DNA of 46,817 bases, taken from assembly GCA_030550535.1 (NCBI GenBank), contig JAUQPF010000045.1, positions 1 through 46,817 on the forward strand. Direction: 5' to 3'. The stretch comes from Candidatus Bipolaricaulota bacterium. GTDB lineage: Bacteria > Bipolaricaulota > Bipolaricaulia > Bipolaricaulales > Bipolaricaulaceae. The translations under genes were made by a program, and so were the position numbers. Below, piece after piece: positions 25,858 to 33,670 of this stretch. Position 1 is the first letter of the stretch; every line of letters starts with the position of its first letter. The notes beneath the pieces were generated by a model. It saw only the letters and a program-made list of their open reading frames with translations. It had not been told where the DNA came from and did not search any database.

Positions 25858-26318
25858 CGGCGGCGGAGCGGCGGGAGCTGGTGCAGCGGGCCCTGGCCCA
25901 GGCCGAGGAACTCCGCCGGGCCAAGCGCCACAAAGAAGCCATCGACCTCCTCGTGGACCTCCTGCGCTACGGCGAGGAGAAGGCCACGATCTATTTCCGG
26001 CTGGGGAACGTGTATTTTGACGCCGGGGACCTTTCCCGCGCGGAATACGCGTACCGGCGAGCCATCCAGGAGGACCCTCGCCATGCCTCCGCCCACCACA
26101 ACCTGGGCGTGGTCTACCGCAAACAGGGCAAGATCGCGGAGTCCGTGAAGATGCTGAAGAAGGCCCGGCGTCTGGAGATGCGCTACCCTAGGCCTGTGGA
26201 GCTCACCCCCGAACAAAAAAGGATCCTGTGGCGGTTGGCCTGGCCCATGATGCTCGTGCCCTTCCTCCTTGTGGCCCTCTTCTTCCTCCTCGCCTGGCTC
26301 GTCGGAAGGCTCACCTAG
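25791..26318 (+). CDS. TPR-repeat protein with C-terminal membrane anchor, 175 aa
   Basis: Two to three tetratricopeptide-like helical pairs lie at about residues 35-125, clearest in ATIYFRLGNVYFDAGDLSRA and ASAHHNLGVVYRKQGKIAES. They are followed by a C-terminal transmembrane segment (about residues 150-172, PMMLVPFLLVALFFLLAWLV). The soluble part would face the cytoplasm as a tail-anchored scaffold. Start choice is uncertain: ATG 25791 lies in the udg coding region, and TTG 25824 is possible. It overlaps udg by 67 bases, and its end overlaps the convergent ThiF-like gene by 8 bases. The binding partner is unknown. Confidence 0.78.
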   Translation: MAGHQGGEGEALRPPLPDPTELTAAERRELVQRALAQAEELRRAKRHKEAIDLLVDLLRYGEEKATIYFRLGNVYFDAGDLSRAEYAYRRAIQEDPRHASAHHNLGVVYRKQGKIAESVKMLKKARRLEMRYPRPVELTPEQKRILWRLAWPMMLVPFLLVALFFLLAWLVGRLT

Positions 26319-27312
26319 CGATGTACTGGTCGTACAAGGCCTGCGCGCGCTGGGGGTCCTTGACGCCTTTGACGAGCGCCCGGCCGTCGGCGAAAACGGT
26401 GAGGGCCGTACCCTCAAGCTCCGCAAACAACACGCCGTGACGGAGCTCAACCCGCCCCAACGCGGAGAGGCGGGCCGCAAGATCCCCTAAGTCCAGGACA
26501 GCTTTCCCTTTGGGCAAGATCTGCAGAACGTCCCCGCAGAGGAACACCACCCGCGAGCCCTCCCTAAGGAAGGCGAAATCGTGCCCGACACACGTGGGAC
26601 AAGCGGGGTTACGCTTCACCTCCACCGTTTGAACGCGAAGTTCCCAAAGGTCCAGGTACAGGAGGGTGCCCAAAGGGGCCTCGGGCCCGCGGAGCAAAAG
26701 CCGCAGGGCCAGCCCAGCCTGGAGCGCGGCCAAGGCCTTGGGCACCGGGCCGAGGATCCCGGCCTCGGCGCAGGTGGGGATGGACCCGGGCGCGGGCGGG
26801 TTGGGAAAAAGGCAGCGCAGGCACGGCCCGCGTTCGGGCCAGATGGCCATGGTCAGGCCGTACGTGGCCAAGACCGCCGTATAGACCCAGGGCTTTTCGT
26901 GCTTCACGCAGGCGTCGTTCACCACGTAGCGCGTCTCCAAGTTGTCCAGGCCGTCCACCACGAGGTCCACCGTGGGCACGAGTTCCTCAGCCAAAGGGCC
27001 GTCGAAGTGGACCACGTGGGCTTCGATTTGGGCCTCGGGGTCCAGGGCCCGCAGCCTCTCCGCAGCCGCTTCGGCCTTGGGCCGGCCCACGTCGGCCGGC
27101 CCAAACAGGGAAACCCGATGCAGGTTGTGCTCCTCCACGAGGTCCCGGTCCACAAGGACGAGGTGGCGCACGCCCGCGCGCAGCAGGGCCTCGGCGGTAT
27201 GGGTTCCCAGGGCCCCGCAGCCGGCCACAAGCACCCTTTTTCGGGCAAGCCTCCGCTGGCCCTCCGCGCCCACCTGGGGAAGGACGATCTGCCGAAGGAA
27301 ACGCCCGTTCAT
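26311..27312 (-). CDS. ThiF/MoeB-family adenylyltransferase with C-terminal extension, 333 aa
   Basis: E1-like enzyme that adenylates the C-terminus of a sulfur-carrier protein (ThiS or MoaD type). It has the nucleotide-binding GCGALG (31-36), R/N region [11 protein letters not shown], metal and substrate loop [18 protein letters not shown], two zinc pairs C164-X2-C167 and C238-X2-C241, and a candidate catalytic C181 in [13 protein letters not shown]. About 80 residues follow the second zinc pair ([19 protein letters not shown] to the end), forming an extra domain of unknown role, not a clear rhodanese. The ATG at 27312 has no obvious ribosome site. No ThiS/MoaD gene is adjacent. Confidence 0.88.
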   Translation of the reverse strand: MNGRFLRQIVLPQVGAEGQRRLARKRVLVAGCGALGTHTAEALLRAGVRHLVLVDRDLVEEHNLHRVSLFGPADVGRPKAEAAAERLRALDPEAQIEAHVVHFDGPLAEELVPTVDLVVDGLDNLETRYVVNDACVKHEKPWVYTAVLATYGLTMAIWPERGPCLRCLFPNPPAPGSIPTCAEAGILGPVPKALAALQAGLALRLLLRGPEAPLGTLLYLDLWELRVQTVEVKRNPACPTCVGHDFAFLREGSRVVFLCGDVLQILPKGKAVLDLGDLAARLSALGRVELRHGVLFAELEGTALTVFADGRALVKGVKDPQRAQALYDQYIAR

Positions 27313-27386
27313 CCCCGGCGATTGTGGAGGGAAGTGTGCGCCCAGGCCACCCCAAGCGGGTAGACTTCCGCGGCGAAGGAGGCGCG

Positions 27387-28025
27387 ATGCAGATCTACTT
27401 GGACACGGCGAAGGTAGAAGAGATCCGGGAGTTCGCGTGGCTCATCGATGGGGTCACCACGAACCCGACCCTCGTGGCCCAGGCGGGACGGCCTTTCCGC
27501 GCGGTGCTCGAGGAGATCTGCGGGCTTGTGCGGGGCCCGGTTTCCGCGGAGGTGGTGGCCCAGGACGCGGAGGGCATGGTGCGCGAGGCCCAGGAGCTCG
27601 CCAAGATCGCCGACAACATCGTGATCAAGATCCCCCTCACCGTGGAGGGCTTGAAGGCCGTGAAGCGGCTCAAGGCCCTGGGGATCAAGACCAACGTGAC
27701 CCTGGTGTTCTCCGCCCCGCAGGCCCTTTTGGCCGCCAAATGTGGGGCGGACTACGTTTCGCCCTTCGTTGGGCGCATCGACGACCACGGCGGGGACGGA
27801 ATGAGCGTGGCGGCCGAGATCCTTCAAATTTTCCGCAACTACGGTTTTCCCACGCAGGTGATCGTGGCCAGCGTGCGGCACCCTGGGCACGTGGTGGCCG
27901 CCGCCACCCTGGGCGCGCCCATCGTCACCGTGCCCTACCCCGTGCTCCAGCGGCTCTTCCAGCACCCCCTCACCGACCAGGGGATCGCCCGGTTCCTCAA
28001 GGACTGGGAGAAGGTCCCCCGCTAG
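27387..28025 (+). CDS. Transaldolase-family protein (fructose-6-phosphate aldolase / short transaldolase), 212 aa
   Basis: Class I aldolase of the short transaldolase/FSA group, acting on sugar phosphates through a lysine Schiff base. K81 in [14 protein letters not shown] is the expected base. Other blocks are [56 protein letters not shown] and [10 protein letters not shown]. The ATG at 27387 follows AAGGAGG (27376-27382), with a TAGACT at 27361-27366 as a possible -10 box. An earlier in-frame start lacks a ribosome site. It overlaps the convergent lipoprotein gene by 4 bases. It may work with rpiA in pentose metabolism. Transaldolase and aldolase cannot be separated by eye. Confidence 0.92.
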   Translation: MQIYLDTAKVEEIREFAWLIDGVTTNPTLVAQAGRPFRAVLEEICGLVRGPVSAEVVAQDAEGMVREAQELAKIADNIVIKIPLTVEGLKAVKRLKALGIKTNVTLVFSAPQALLAAKCGADYVSPFVGRIDDHGGDGMSVAAEILQIFRNYGFPTQVIVASVRHPGHVVAAATLGAPIVTVPYPVLQRLFQHPLTDQGIARFLKDWEKVPR

Positions 28026-28849
28026 GGCGCGAAGTACAGGGGCTGCCGAAGGAGCTCCGCCCAGCCCTCCCAGTAGGGGGGCAAGGTATCCCATTCGTTG
28101 GGCGGGGTGTCGTCCGTGCAGTGCACAAAGCCAATAAAGGGCGTGCGCCGCAGCACCTCCTCCGCGGCGGAAAGATCCGGCACCCCCCAGACCAGGATGG
28201 CGAAGCGTTCCTTAGGGTAGCGGCGAACGTAGTCCGGGAACGTGTGGGCAAGGAAGTTCGTGTAGCTGTCCTCGAAGACCACGATCACGTCGCCCACGCC
28301 CTCCCTGAGGTAGTCCTCGTCAATGGTGGTCCCGGGGTTCAACACCACCCGCGCGAAGCCCTTTTCCTTGGCGTAGGCATAGAGCTCCTGGTAGTAGGGA
28401 AGCCAGGCCGCCGAGGAGTTCACCCCGTCGTAGAAGATCCCACGCACCCCGTAGGGGATGAAGTATTCCGCATAGACGTCGACCTCAGCCTTCACGTCGC
28501 TCAGGGGTTTTGCGCCGTAATTCGTCCAGACGTAGCCGAGCATGAAGATGCCGGCCGCCTGAAGGTCCGAAAGCCCCCGCTGGTAGTCGCTGTTGGGCGG
28601 GCCGCCGGGGCCGCTGGCGGGGTTGATGATGGCCCAGATCTCCGCGGTTTGGGCAGCCCGGGCCACCCGAGGCCACTGATAGCCCGGCTCCCCAAGCCAC
28701 CACATCGGGTAGATGTAAAGCGGAAGGAGAATCGTTCTCCCCACCGGGGAGAAGCTGCTAACGGAACGGACCCAAAGACACCCGGATAGCCCAAGGGCGA
28801 TCCCCAAAAGAGCGCTGACTGCCAGAACCTTCCGCACCATGCTTTTCAT
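28022..28849 (-). CDS. Spherulin-4-like / glycoside-hydrolase-like lipoprotein, 275 aa
   Basis: An N-terminal lipoprotein signal with lipobox LSGC ([24 protein letters not shown], split as [14 protein letters not shown] then LSGC) indicates export and lipid anchoring. The mature part resembles the spherulation-specific family 4 group, a TIM-barrel fold related to glycoside hydrolases: [59 protein letters not shown] and VFEDSYTNF. Acidic residues D/E in IFYDGVN and VVFEDSY are candidates for catalysis. The ATG at 28849 is chosen for the signal; ATG 28840 is also possible. It follows tsaD by 10 bases. The substrate is unknown. Confidence 0.8.
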   Translation of the reverse strand: MKSMVRKVLAVSALLGIALGLSGCLWVRSVSSFSPVGRTILLPLYIYPMWWLGEPGYQWPRVARAAQTAEIWAIINPASGPGGPPNSDYQRGLSDLQAAGIFMLGYVWTNYGAKPLSDVKAEVDVYAEYFIPYGVRGIFYDGVNSSAAWLPYYQELYAYAKEKGFARVVLNPGTTIDEDYLREGVGDVIVVFEDSYTNFLAHTFPDYVRRYPKERFAILVWGVPDLSAAEEVLRRTPFIGFVHCTDDTPPNEWDTLPPYWEGWAELLRQPLYFAP

Positions 28850-28859
28850 TTTAAGCAAG

Positions 28860-29861
28860 CTAGCGCCAGCCGTGAAGGGGGAGGTTCGCGTCGGGAGCGA
28901 GGGAAAGGGGATCGGAGCGGCCAAGGACGGTGTAGCGGTGGTGGGCGCAGGCCGCGACGGTGGCGGCGTTATCGGTGCAGAGCTCCGGGGGCGGAAAGAA
29001 CACCTCCACCCCCCGTTCGGCGGCGCGCGCGGGGAACGCTTCGCGCAAGCGGCGGTTGGCCGCAACCCCCCCGGCCACCACGATGCGCCGCAGCTGAAAC
29101 CGCTTGGCCGCCCGCAGCGCCTTCTCCACCAAGACCTCCACCACCGCCTCCAGGAAGGAGGCGCAAAGGTCAGGGAGGGGCGCGCCGGGGTGCTCGCGCA
29201 GCCAATACACGGCGGCGGTCTTCAGGCCCGCGAAGCTCATATCCAGGCCGCTTTCCAGCATGGGCCGGGGGAAGGGGATGCGCTGGGGATCGCCCTCTTG
29301 GGCCAGGGCGTCGATGTGCGGGCCGGCCGGATAGGGGAGCCCCAGAAGGCGGCCGAACTTGTCCAGGGCCTCCCCGGCCGCGTCGTCCCGGGTCCCGCCC
29401 ACCACCCGGTACTCCCCCCATTGGGAGACCGCCACAAGGAGGGTGTGGCCACCGGAGACGATCAGCCCCAAAAAGGGCGGCTCCACCGGGGGGTCTCTGA
29501 GCCGCAGGGCGAAGAGATGGGCCGCAAGATGGTTGACCCCCACCAGGGGGATCCCCCGCGCGAGGGCCACGCCCGCCGCATAGGAAACCCCCACAAGGAG
29601 AGGGCCGATCAAGCCCGGCCCGTACGTCACGCCCACGAGCCCAAGGTCCCCCCAGGAAACCCCGGCCTGGGCCAGGGCCTCCAGGGCTAAAGCCGGAAGC
29701 TTGCGCAGGTGGTCGCGGCTTGCGGCCTCCGGCACCACCCCGCCGTAGCGCGCGTGGAGGTCGGCCTGGGAGTAAACGAGGTTCACCAAGATCCTTCGGC
29801 CATCCTCCAAGATGGCCACGGACGTCTCGTCGCAGGAGGTCTCAATCCCCAGGACAAGCAT
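28860..29861 (-). CDS. tsaD: tRNA N6-adenosine threonylcarbamoyltransferase TsaD, 333 aa
   Basis: Transfers threonylcarbamoyl to A37 of ANN-decoding tRNAs, with TsaB, TsaC and TsaE. It has the ASKHA start LVLGIETSCDETSVAIL, the metal-binding H111-X3-H115 (NHLAAHLFAL), VSGGHTLL, DDAAGEALDKFGRLLGLPYP and VVAGGVAANRRLR. Length is normal. The ATG at 29861 is 2 bases after the hpt stop, so it is co-transcribed. TsaB and TsaE are not in the window. Confidence 0.97.
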   Translation of the reverse strand: MLVLGIETSCDETSVAILEDGRRILVNLVYSQADLHARYGGVVPEAASRDHLRKLPALALEALAQAGVSWGDLGLVGVTYGPGLIGPLLVGVSYAAGVALARGIPLVGVNHLAAHLFALRLRDPPVEPPFLGLIVSGGHTLLVAVSQWGEYRVVGGTRDDAAGEALDKFGRLLGLPYPAGPHIDALAQEGDPQRIPFPRPMLESGLDMSFAGLKTAAVYWLREHPGAPLPDLCASFLEAVVEVLVEKALRAAKRFQLRRIVVAGGVAANRRLREAFPARAAERGVEVFFPPPELCTDNAATVAACAHHRYTVLGRSDPLSLAPDANLPLHGWR

Positions 29862-29863
29862 CC

Positions 29864-30430
29864 CTAGGCTTCCCGGATGTACTCGGGCTTGAGGACCCCA
29901 ATGAACGGAAGGTTCCGGTAGAGCTCGGCGTAATCGAGGCCGTATCCCACCACGAACACGTTTTCGGGCACGACGAAGCCCACGTAGTCCACGGGGACCG
30001 CCACCTCGCGGCGGTAGGGTTTGTCGAGGAGGGTGCAGACCTTAAGGGAAGCGGGTTCGCGGGCCTGGAGGCTGCGGAGGATGTGGCGGAGGGTATGGCC
30101 GGTGTCCACGATGTCCTCCACGATGAGGACGTCCCGGCGGCCCACCGCACAGTCCAGGTCCTTGAGGACCCGCACCTCGCCTGGGCTTGTGCCGTTGCGG
30201 TAACTGGAGACGGCCATGAAGTCGTAGTGGATGGGGATGTCCAGATTCCGGATGAGGTCGGCCATGAAGGGGAGGGCTCCTTTGAGGAGGCCCACCACAA
30301 GAAGGGGCCGGCCGAAGGGGTCCTTCTTCCCGCCGTTCCGGTAGTCCCGGGAGATCTGGGCCCCAAGCTCCCGCACCCGCCGTTGGATCTCCTCCGCGGA
30401 AAAAAGCACCCGCTCGATGTGCTCGCGCAT
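29864..30430 (-). CDS. hpt: Hypoxanthine phosphoribosyltransferase, 188 aa
   Basis: Salvages hypoxanthine or guanine with PRPP to IMP or GMP. It has the PRPP-binding motif VLIVEDIVDTGHTLRHIL, the flexible loop around DFMAVSSYRNGTSPGEVR, and the base-binding region DYVGFVVPENVFVVGYGLDYAE. The ATG at 30430 lies 58 bases after the FAD-subunit gene of the purine cluster on the same strand. Its place behind a purine importer and purine-oxidation genes fits a salvage branch, though hpt-tsaD may equally be a housekeeping pair with its own promoter. Confidence 0.95.
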   Translation of the reverse strand: MREHIERVLFSAEEIQRRVRELGAQISRDYRNGGKKDPFGRPLLVVGLLKGALPFMADLIRNLDIPIHYDFMAVSSYRNGTSPGEVRVLKDLDCAVGRRDVLIVEDIVDTGHTLRHILRSLQAREPASLKVCTLLDKPYRREVAVPVDYVGFVVPENVFVVGYGLDYAELYRNLPFIGVLKPEYIREA

Positions 30431-30488
30431 CGGCCTTCCCTCGCTGGCGAAAAAGGGGAAAAAGGATACCCCAGGGCCGACGGGGATG

Positions 30489-31340
30489 CTAGGGGCCGGC
30501 TTGCAGGGCCTCGGCCAGGGCGAGAAGGAGGCGGCCGGCCACCTTCCGGCGGTACTCCGCGGTGGCCCGAAGATCGGAGATGGGTTGGGTGGCCGCAGAG
30601 AGGACGGGCACGAGATCCTCCCAGGCCTCCGGCGCGAGGGGCCGCCCCACCAGGGCCTCCTCCACGTCCCGCGGCCGGAGGACCGTGGGCGCCACGGAGC
30701 CCAAGGCCAGCCGGGCCCGCTCCACCCGCCCGTCGCGCACCCACACCAACGCGCCCAAGGAAGCCACAGCGATGATGAGGGCCCGCCGCCGCCCCACCTT
30801 GCGGAAGAAGCTCCGAGGGTGCCCCTCCGGATAGGGGAGGAAGACGGACCGTACGAGCTCCCCTCTCTCCAAGGCCGTCTTCCTTGGGCCTACGAGGAAC
30901 TCGGGGATGGGAAGCTCCCGTTCGCCCCGCGGCCCCACGAGGCGCACCCGGGCCTCAAGAAGGGAGAGGGCCACGAGGCTATCGCCCGCGGGCGAAGCGG
31001 TGACGAGGTTTCCCCCCAGGGTCCCCATGGCCCGGATGGCCGGGGACCCAATGGTGCGCAGCACCGCCCGCAGGATGGGGAAGCGCTCCGTGGCCGGATG
31101 GACCAGGAGCTCGGCATGGGTGAGGGCCGCGCCGATCTCCAGGCCCTCAGGGCCCTCCCGCAGGATCCGCAGCTCCGGAAGCTCGCCCACGTACACCAAA
31201 AGCTCGGGCTTCTCTTGGCCCTTGCGGATGGCCACGAGGAGATCCGTGCCGCCCGCCAGGGGCCTCCCGCCCTCCTCGAGGTACCGCAGGGCCTCCTCTA
31301 GGCTCCTGGGCTTCACCGCGGGGATCGGGCGCAGCCGCAC
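30489..31340 (-). CDS. Xanthine dehydrogenase-type FAD-binding subunit (CoxM/XdhB family), 283 aa
   Basis: Medium subunit of a molybdenum hydroxylase. It binds FAD and passes electrons from the 2Fe-2S subunit. FAD-binding motifs are PLAGGTDLLVAIRKG (29-43) and the TIGSPAIRAMGTLGGNLVTA pattern near residue 100, with the C-terminal domain IIAVASLGALVWV. The start is GTG at 31340, with a very strong AAGGAGGTGA just upstream. The first 28 bases overlap the MocA-like gene. A second copy of this family lies at 43206. This copy has no large subunit beside it in the window. Confidence 0.92.
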   Translation of the reverse strand: MRLRPIPAVKPRSLEEALRYLEEGGRPLAGGTDLLVAIRKGQEKPELLVYVGELPELRILREGPEGLEIGAALTHAELLVHPATERFPILRAVLRTIGSPAIRAMGTLGGNLVTASPAGDSLVALSLLEARVRLVGPRGERELPIPEFLVGPRKTALERGELVRSVFLPYPEGHPRSFFRKVGRRRALIIAVASLGALVWVRDGRVERARLALGSVAPTVLRPRDVEEALVGRPLAPEAWEDLVPVLSAATQPISDLRATAEYRRKVAGRLLLALAEALQAGP

Positions 31341-31960
31341 AGGGCTTCACCTCCTTGGAGGTCCTCCCGACGGTCCACGTCCAGGATCACGCCGGGGTCG
31401 TCCCAGGGAATGAGCTCGCAATCCGAAAGAAGGGCCCGGGCGCCCACGTCGCCCCGGAGGGCGAGGAGCTTGGGGCGCAGGGAAGCCGGCAGGTACACGG
31501 GGAAGCCCCGCCGGCCCGCGAAACAGGGGGCCACGGGGTGCGGGCCGGCGCGGGAAAGCACCGCCCGGGCGGCCTCCTCCGGCACCCAAGGCATGTCCCC
31601 CAGGAACACGAGCACCCCGGCGTCCACCTCTTCCGCGGCACGGCGCAAAGAAGAGCCCAAGCCCTCAGGCCAGTCCGGGTTGTAGAGGATGCGCCAGGCG
31701 TACTTCCCCCTCATCTCCACCCGCTCCCCCCAGAGGGACAGGAAAGAGGCATGCGCGCTTTCCCCAAAGGCTCCAGGGAAGAGGGCGGCGAGGATTTCCT
31801 GGGCGTGGGCACCCAGAACGAGCACACGCTCCGCCAGAGGAAGGCGCTCCACGAGCTCCAGGACCCGGGCCAGCAGAGGCTTTCCCTCCAGGGGGGCGAG
31901 GAGCTTGGGGGCGGGGCCGAAGCGGCGGCCGGGGCCCGCGGCCAAAACCACACCCGTCAC
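31313..31960 (-). CDS. Molybdenum cofactor nucleotidyltransferase (MocA/YgfJ-like), 215 aa
   Basis: NTP-transferase-fold protein. The start TGVVLAAGPGRRFGPAPKLL is the nucleotide-binding motif of MocA/MobA enzymes, and FLGDMPWVPEEAARAVL carries the metal-binding Asp. MocA adds CMP to molybdopterin for xanthine-dehydrogenase-type enzymes; YgfJ relatives occur in selenium-dependent hydroxylase clusters. The GTG at 31960 is chosen because it lies 1 base after the 2Fe-2S subunit stop and directly before the motif. It sits between the CoxS and CoxM genes, which supports a maturation role for the hydroxylase. The nucleotide cannot be assigned by eye. Confidence 0.88.
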   Translation of the reverse strand: MTGVVLAAGPGRRFGPAPKLLAPLEGKPLLARVLELVERLPLAERVLVLGAHAQEILAALFPGAFGESAHASFLSLWGERVEMRGKYAWRILYNPDWPEGLGSSLRRAAEEVDAGVLVFLGDMPWVPEEAARAVLSRAGPHPVAPCFAGRRGFPVYLPASLRPKLLALRGDVGARALLSDCELIPWDDPGVILDVDRREDLQGGEALCGCARSPR

Positions 31961-31961
31961 C

Positions 31962-32444
31962 CTAGGATTCCGCACCTTTTTCCTCCCGCAGCCTCCGTGC
32001 CGCCAAAAGCACCGCGTCCACGATCTGCTCATAGCCCGTGCAGCGGCAGAGGTTCCCGGAGAGCCACGCCCGCACCTCCTCCCGCGTGGGGTTCGGATTT
32101 TCCAAAAGGAGGGCGTAGGCGGCCATGAGGAAGCCCGGCGTGCAAAAACCGCACTGCACCCCGGCCGTCTCCACCAACGCCTCCTGAAGGGGATGGAGCT
32201 TCCCGCCCTGGGCAAGCCCCTCCACGGTGAGGACGTCCTTCCCCTCCACTTGGAGGGCGAGGGTGAGGCAGGAAAGGCGGGGCTTTCCGTCCACAAGGAC
32301 GGTGCAGGCGCCGCACTCGCCCTCGCCGCAGCCCTCCTTGGTCCCGATGAGGCCGAGGTCCTCGCGCAGAAGATCAAGGAGGCGCCGGCCCGGAGGGACC
32401 TCCACCTCCACGGGGCGACCGTTCAACCGGAACTTCAGGCGCAT
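31962..32444 (-). CDS. Xanthine dehydrogenase-type 2Fe-2S subunit (CoxS/XdhC-like), 160 aa
   Basis: Small iron-sulfur subunit of a molybdenum hydroxylase. The plant-type ferredoxin cluster uses C39, C44, C47 and C59 (EGCGEGECGACTVL ... LSC). The C-terminal helical 2Fe-2S cluster uses C98, C101, C133 and C135 (VQCGFCTPG ... NLCRCTGY). All eight ligands are present. The ATG at 32444 overlaps the threonine-synthase-like gene by 10 bases. The next gene is the MocA-like enzyme, then the FAD subunit. A second copy of this family is at 44054. Confidence 0.95.
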   Translation of the reverse strand: MRLKFRLNGRPVEVEVPPGRRLLDLLREDLGLIGTKEGCGEGECGACTVLVDGKPRLSCLTLALQVEGKDVLTVEGLAQGGKLHPLQEALVETAGVQCGFCTPGFLMAAYALLLENPNPTREEVRAWLSGNLCRCTGYEQIVDAVLLAARRLREEKGAES

Positions 32445-33670
32445 CGCTCCACCGCCTCCCGCACGGCCCGAAGATCGGGGCGGATGAGCGGGGGCTCGGG
32501 AAGATCCCGCGTCACGCCCTGGGGATCCTTGAGCCCGGAGCCGGTGATGATGAGCACCACCCGATCCTTTTGGCCCAAAGCGCCCTCCCGAACGAGGCGC
32601 AGGAGGGCAGCATAAGGCGCAGCTCCCGAGGGCTCAGCGAACACCCCCGCCCGGCGGGCCAGCTCCCGCGCCGCCGAAAGAAGCTCGGGGTCGCTCACGG
32701 TCACATAGCCCCCGCCCGTCTCCGCCACGTACTTCACGGCCTTGACCACGTCCGCAGGCTTCCCCACCCGGATGGAGTCCGCCAAGGTCTCCGCGGGCTC
32801 CTCCGCAGGAAGAATGGGCGCGCCGCGTTGGAAGCGGGCGAAGGCGTGGGCCACGGCGGCCGCGCCCGCGGCCTGGACCCCGAACACCTTGGGCACGCGC
32901 GGCGCAAGCCCCGCCTCCCTCAGCTCCAAAAAACCCTTGCACACCCCCGCGATCACCGCGCCGTCGCCCACGGCCACCACCACCGCCTCCGGCACGTCCC
33001 CCAGCTCCTCCCAGATCTCGAAGGCCACGGTTTTATTGCCCTCCACCACCATGGGGTTGAGGCCGTCGGAGCGGTTGTACCAGCCGAACTCCTGGGAGGC
33101 CGCGAGGGCCAGAGCGAAGGCCTGGTCATAGTTTCCGTCCACGCGAAACACGAAGGCGCCGAAGGCCACAAGCTGGGCGATCTTCGGGGCCGGAGCGTTC
33201 TTGGGGACGAAGATGTAGCAGGGGACCCCGCCGGCGGCACAGAAGCCCGCAAGGGAGCTCGCGGCGTTCCCCGTGGAGGCGCAGGCCAAGGCCTTGCGTC
33301 CCAGCCTTTTCGCCACGGCCACGGTGACGGCCGTGCCCCGGTCCTTGCAGGAAGCCGTGGGCTGCAGGGTGTCGTCCTTGATCCAAAGGGCCCCAAGCCC
33401 CAGCTCCTCGGCCGCCTGGGCCCAGGGGTACAAGGGGGTGCCGCCCGCGCGCAGCCGCACCGCGTGCTCCTCCCCCACCGGGAGGAGCTCGCCGTAGCGC
33501 CAAAGGGAAAAGCGCGCGGGGTCCGGGAAGCGCCGCAGGGGTTTATCCCGGTCATAGAGGACTTCGAGGTTCCCGGCGGGGAAGCCGCACCGAGGGCAGA
33601 AGTAGTCCACGGACCAAGGCGGGAACTCCCGGCCGCAGGTCACGCATCGCAAGGCCTTAGGCTCCGCCAC
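32435..33670 (-). CDS. Threonine synthase-like PLP enzyme, 411 aa
   Basis: Fold-type II PLP enzyme similar to ThrC, with an N-terminal zinc ribbon C9-X2-C12 and C25-X2-C28. The PLP lysine is K109 in TASCKDRGTA, where most threonine synthases have SFKDRG or SYKDRG. The CASTGNAASSLAGF phosphate-binding region and the IITGSGLKDP C-terminal signature are present. The start is GTG at 33670 with GAGGTGA upstream. It overlaps ygfK by 14 bases and the 2Fe-2S gene by 10 bases, inside a purine-catabolism run where diaminopropionate ammonia-lyase (YgeX, also PLP type II) often stands. Either a true ThrC or a paralogue with a new substrate. Confidence 0.85.
   Translation of the reverse strand: MAEPKALRCVTCGREFPPWSVDYFCPRCGFPAGNLEVLYDRDKPLRRFPDPARFSLWRYGELLPVGEEHAVRLRAGGTPLYPWAQAAEELGLGALWIKDDTLQPTASCKDRGTAVTVAVAKRLGRKALACASTGNAASSLAGFCAAGGVPCYIFVPKNAPAPKIAQLVAFGAFVFRVDGNYDQAFALALAASQEFGWYNRSDGLNPMVVEGNKTVAFEIWEELGDVPEAVVVAVGDGAVIAGVCKGFLELREAGLAPRVPKVFGVQAAGAAAVAHAFARFQRGAPILPAEEPAETLADSIRVGKPADVVKAVKYVAETGGGYVTVSDPELLSAARELARRAGVFAEPSGAAPYAALLRLVREGALGQKDRVVLIITGSGLKDPQGVTRDLPEPPLIRPDLRAVREAVERCA

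Noticed and set aside
30431-30488. Possible terminator before hpt (minus-strand TTTTTCCCCTTTTT tract)
   Set aside because: The T-rich stretch has no adequate GC stem upstream, so there is no support for a rho-independent terminator.
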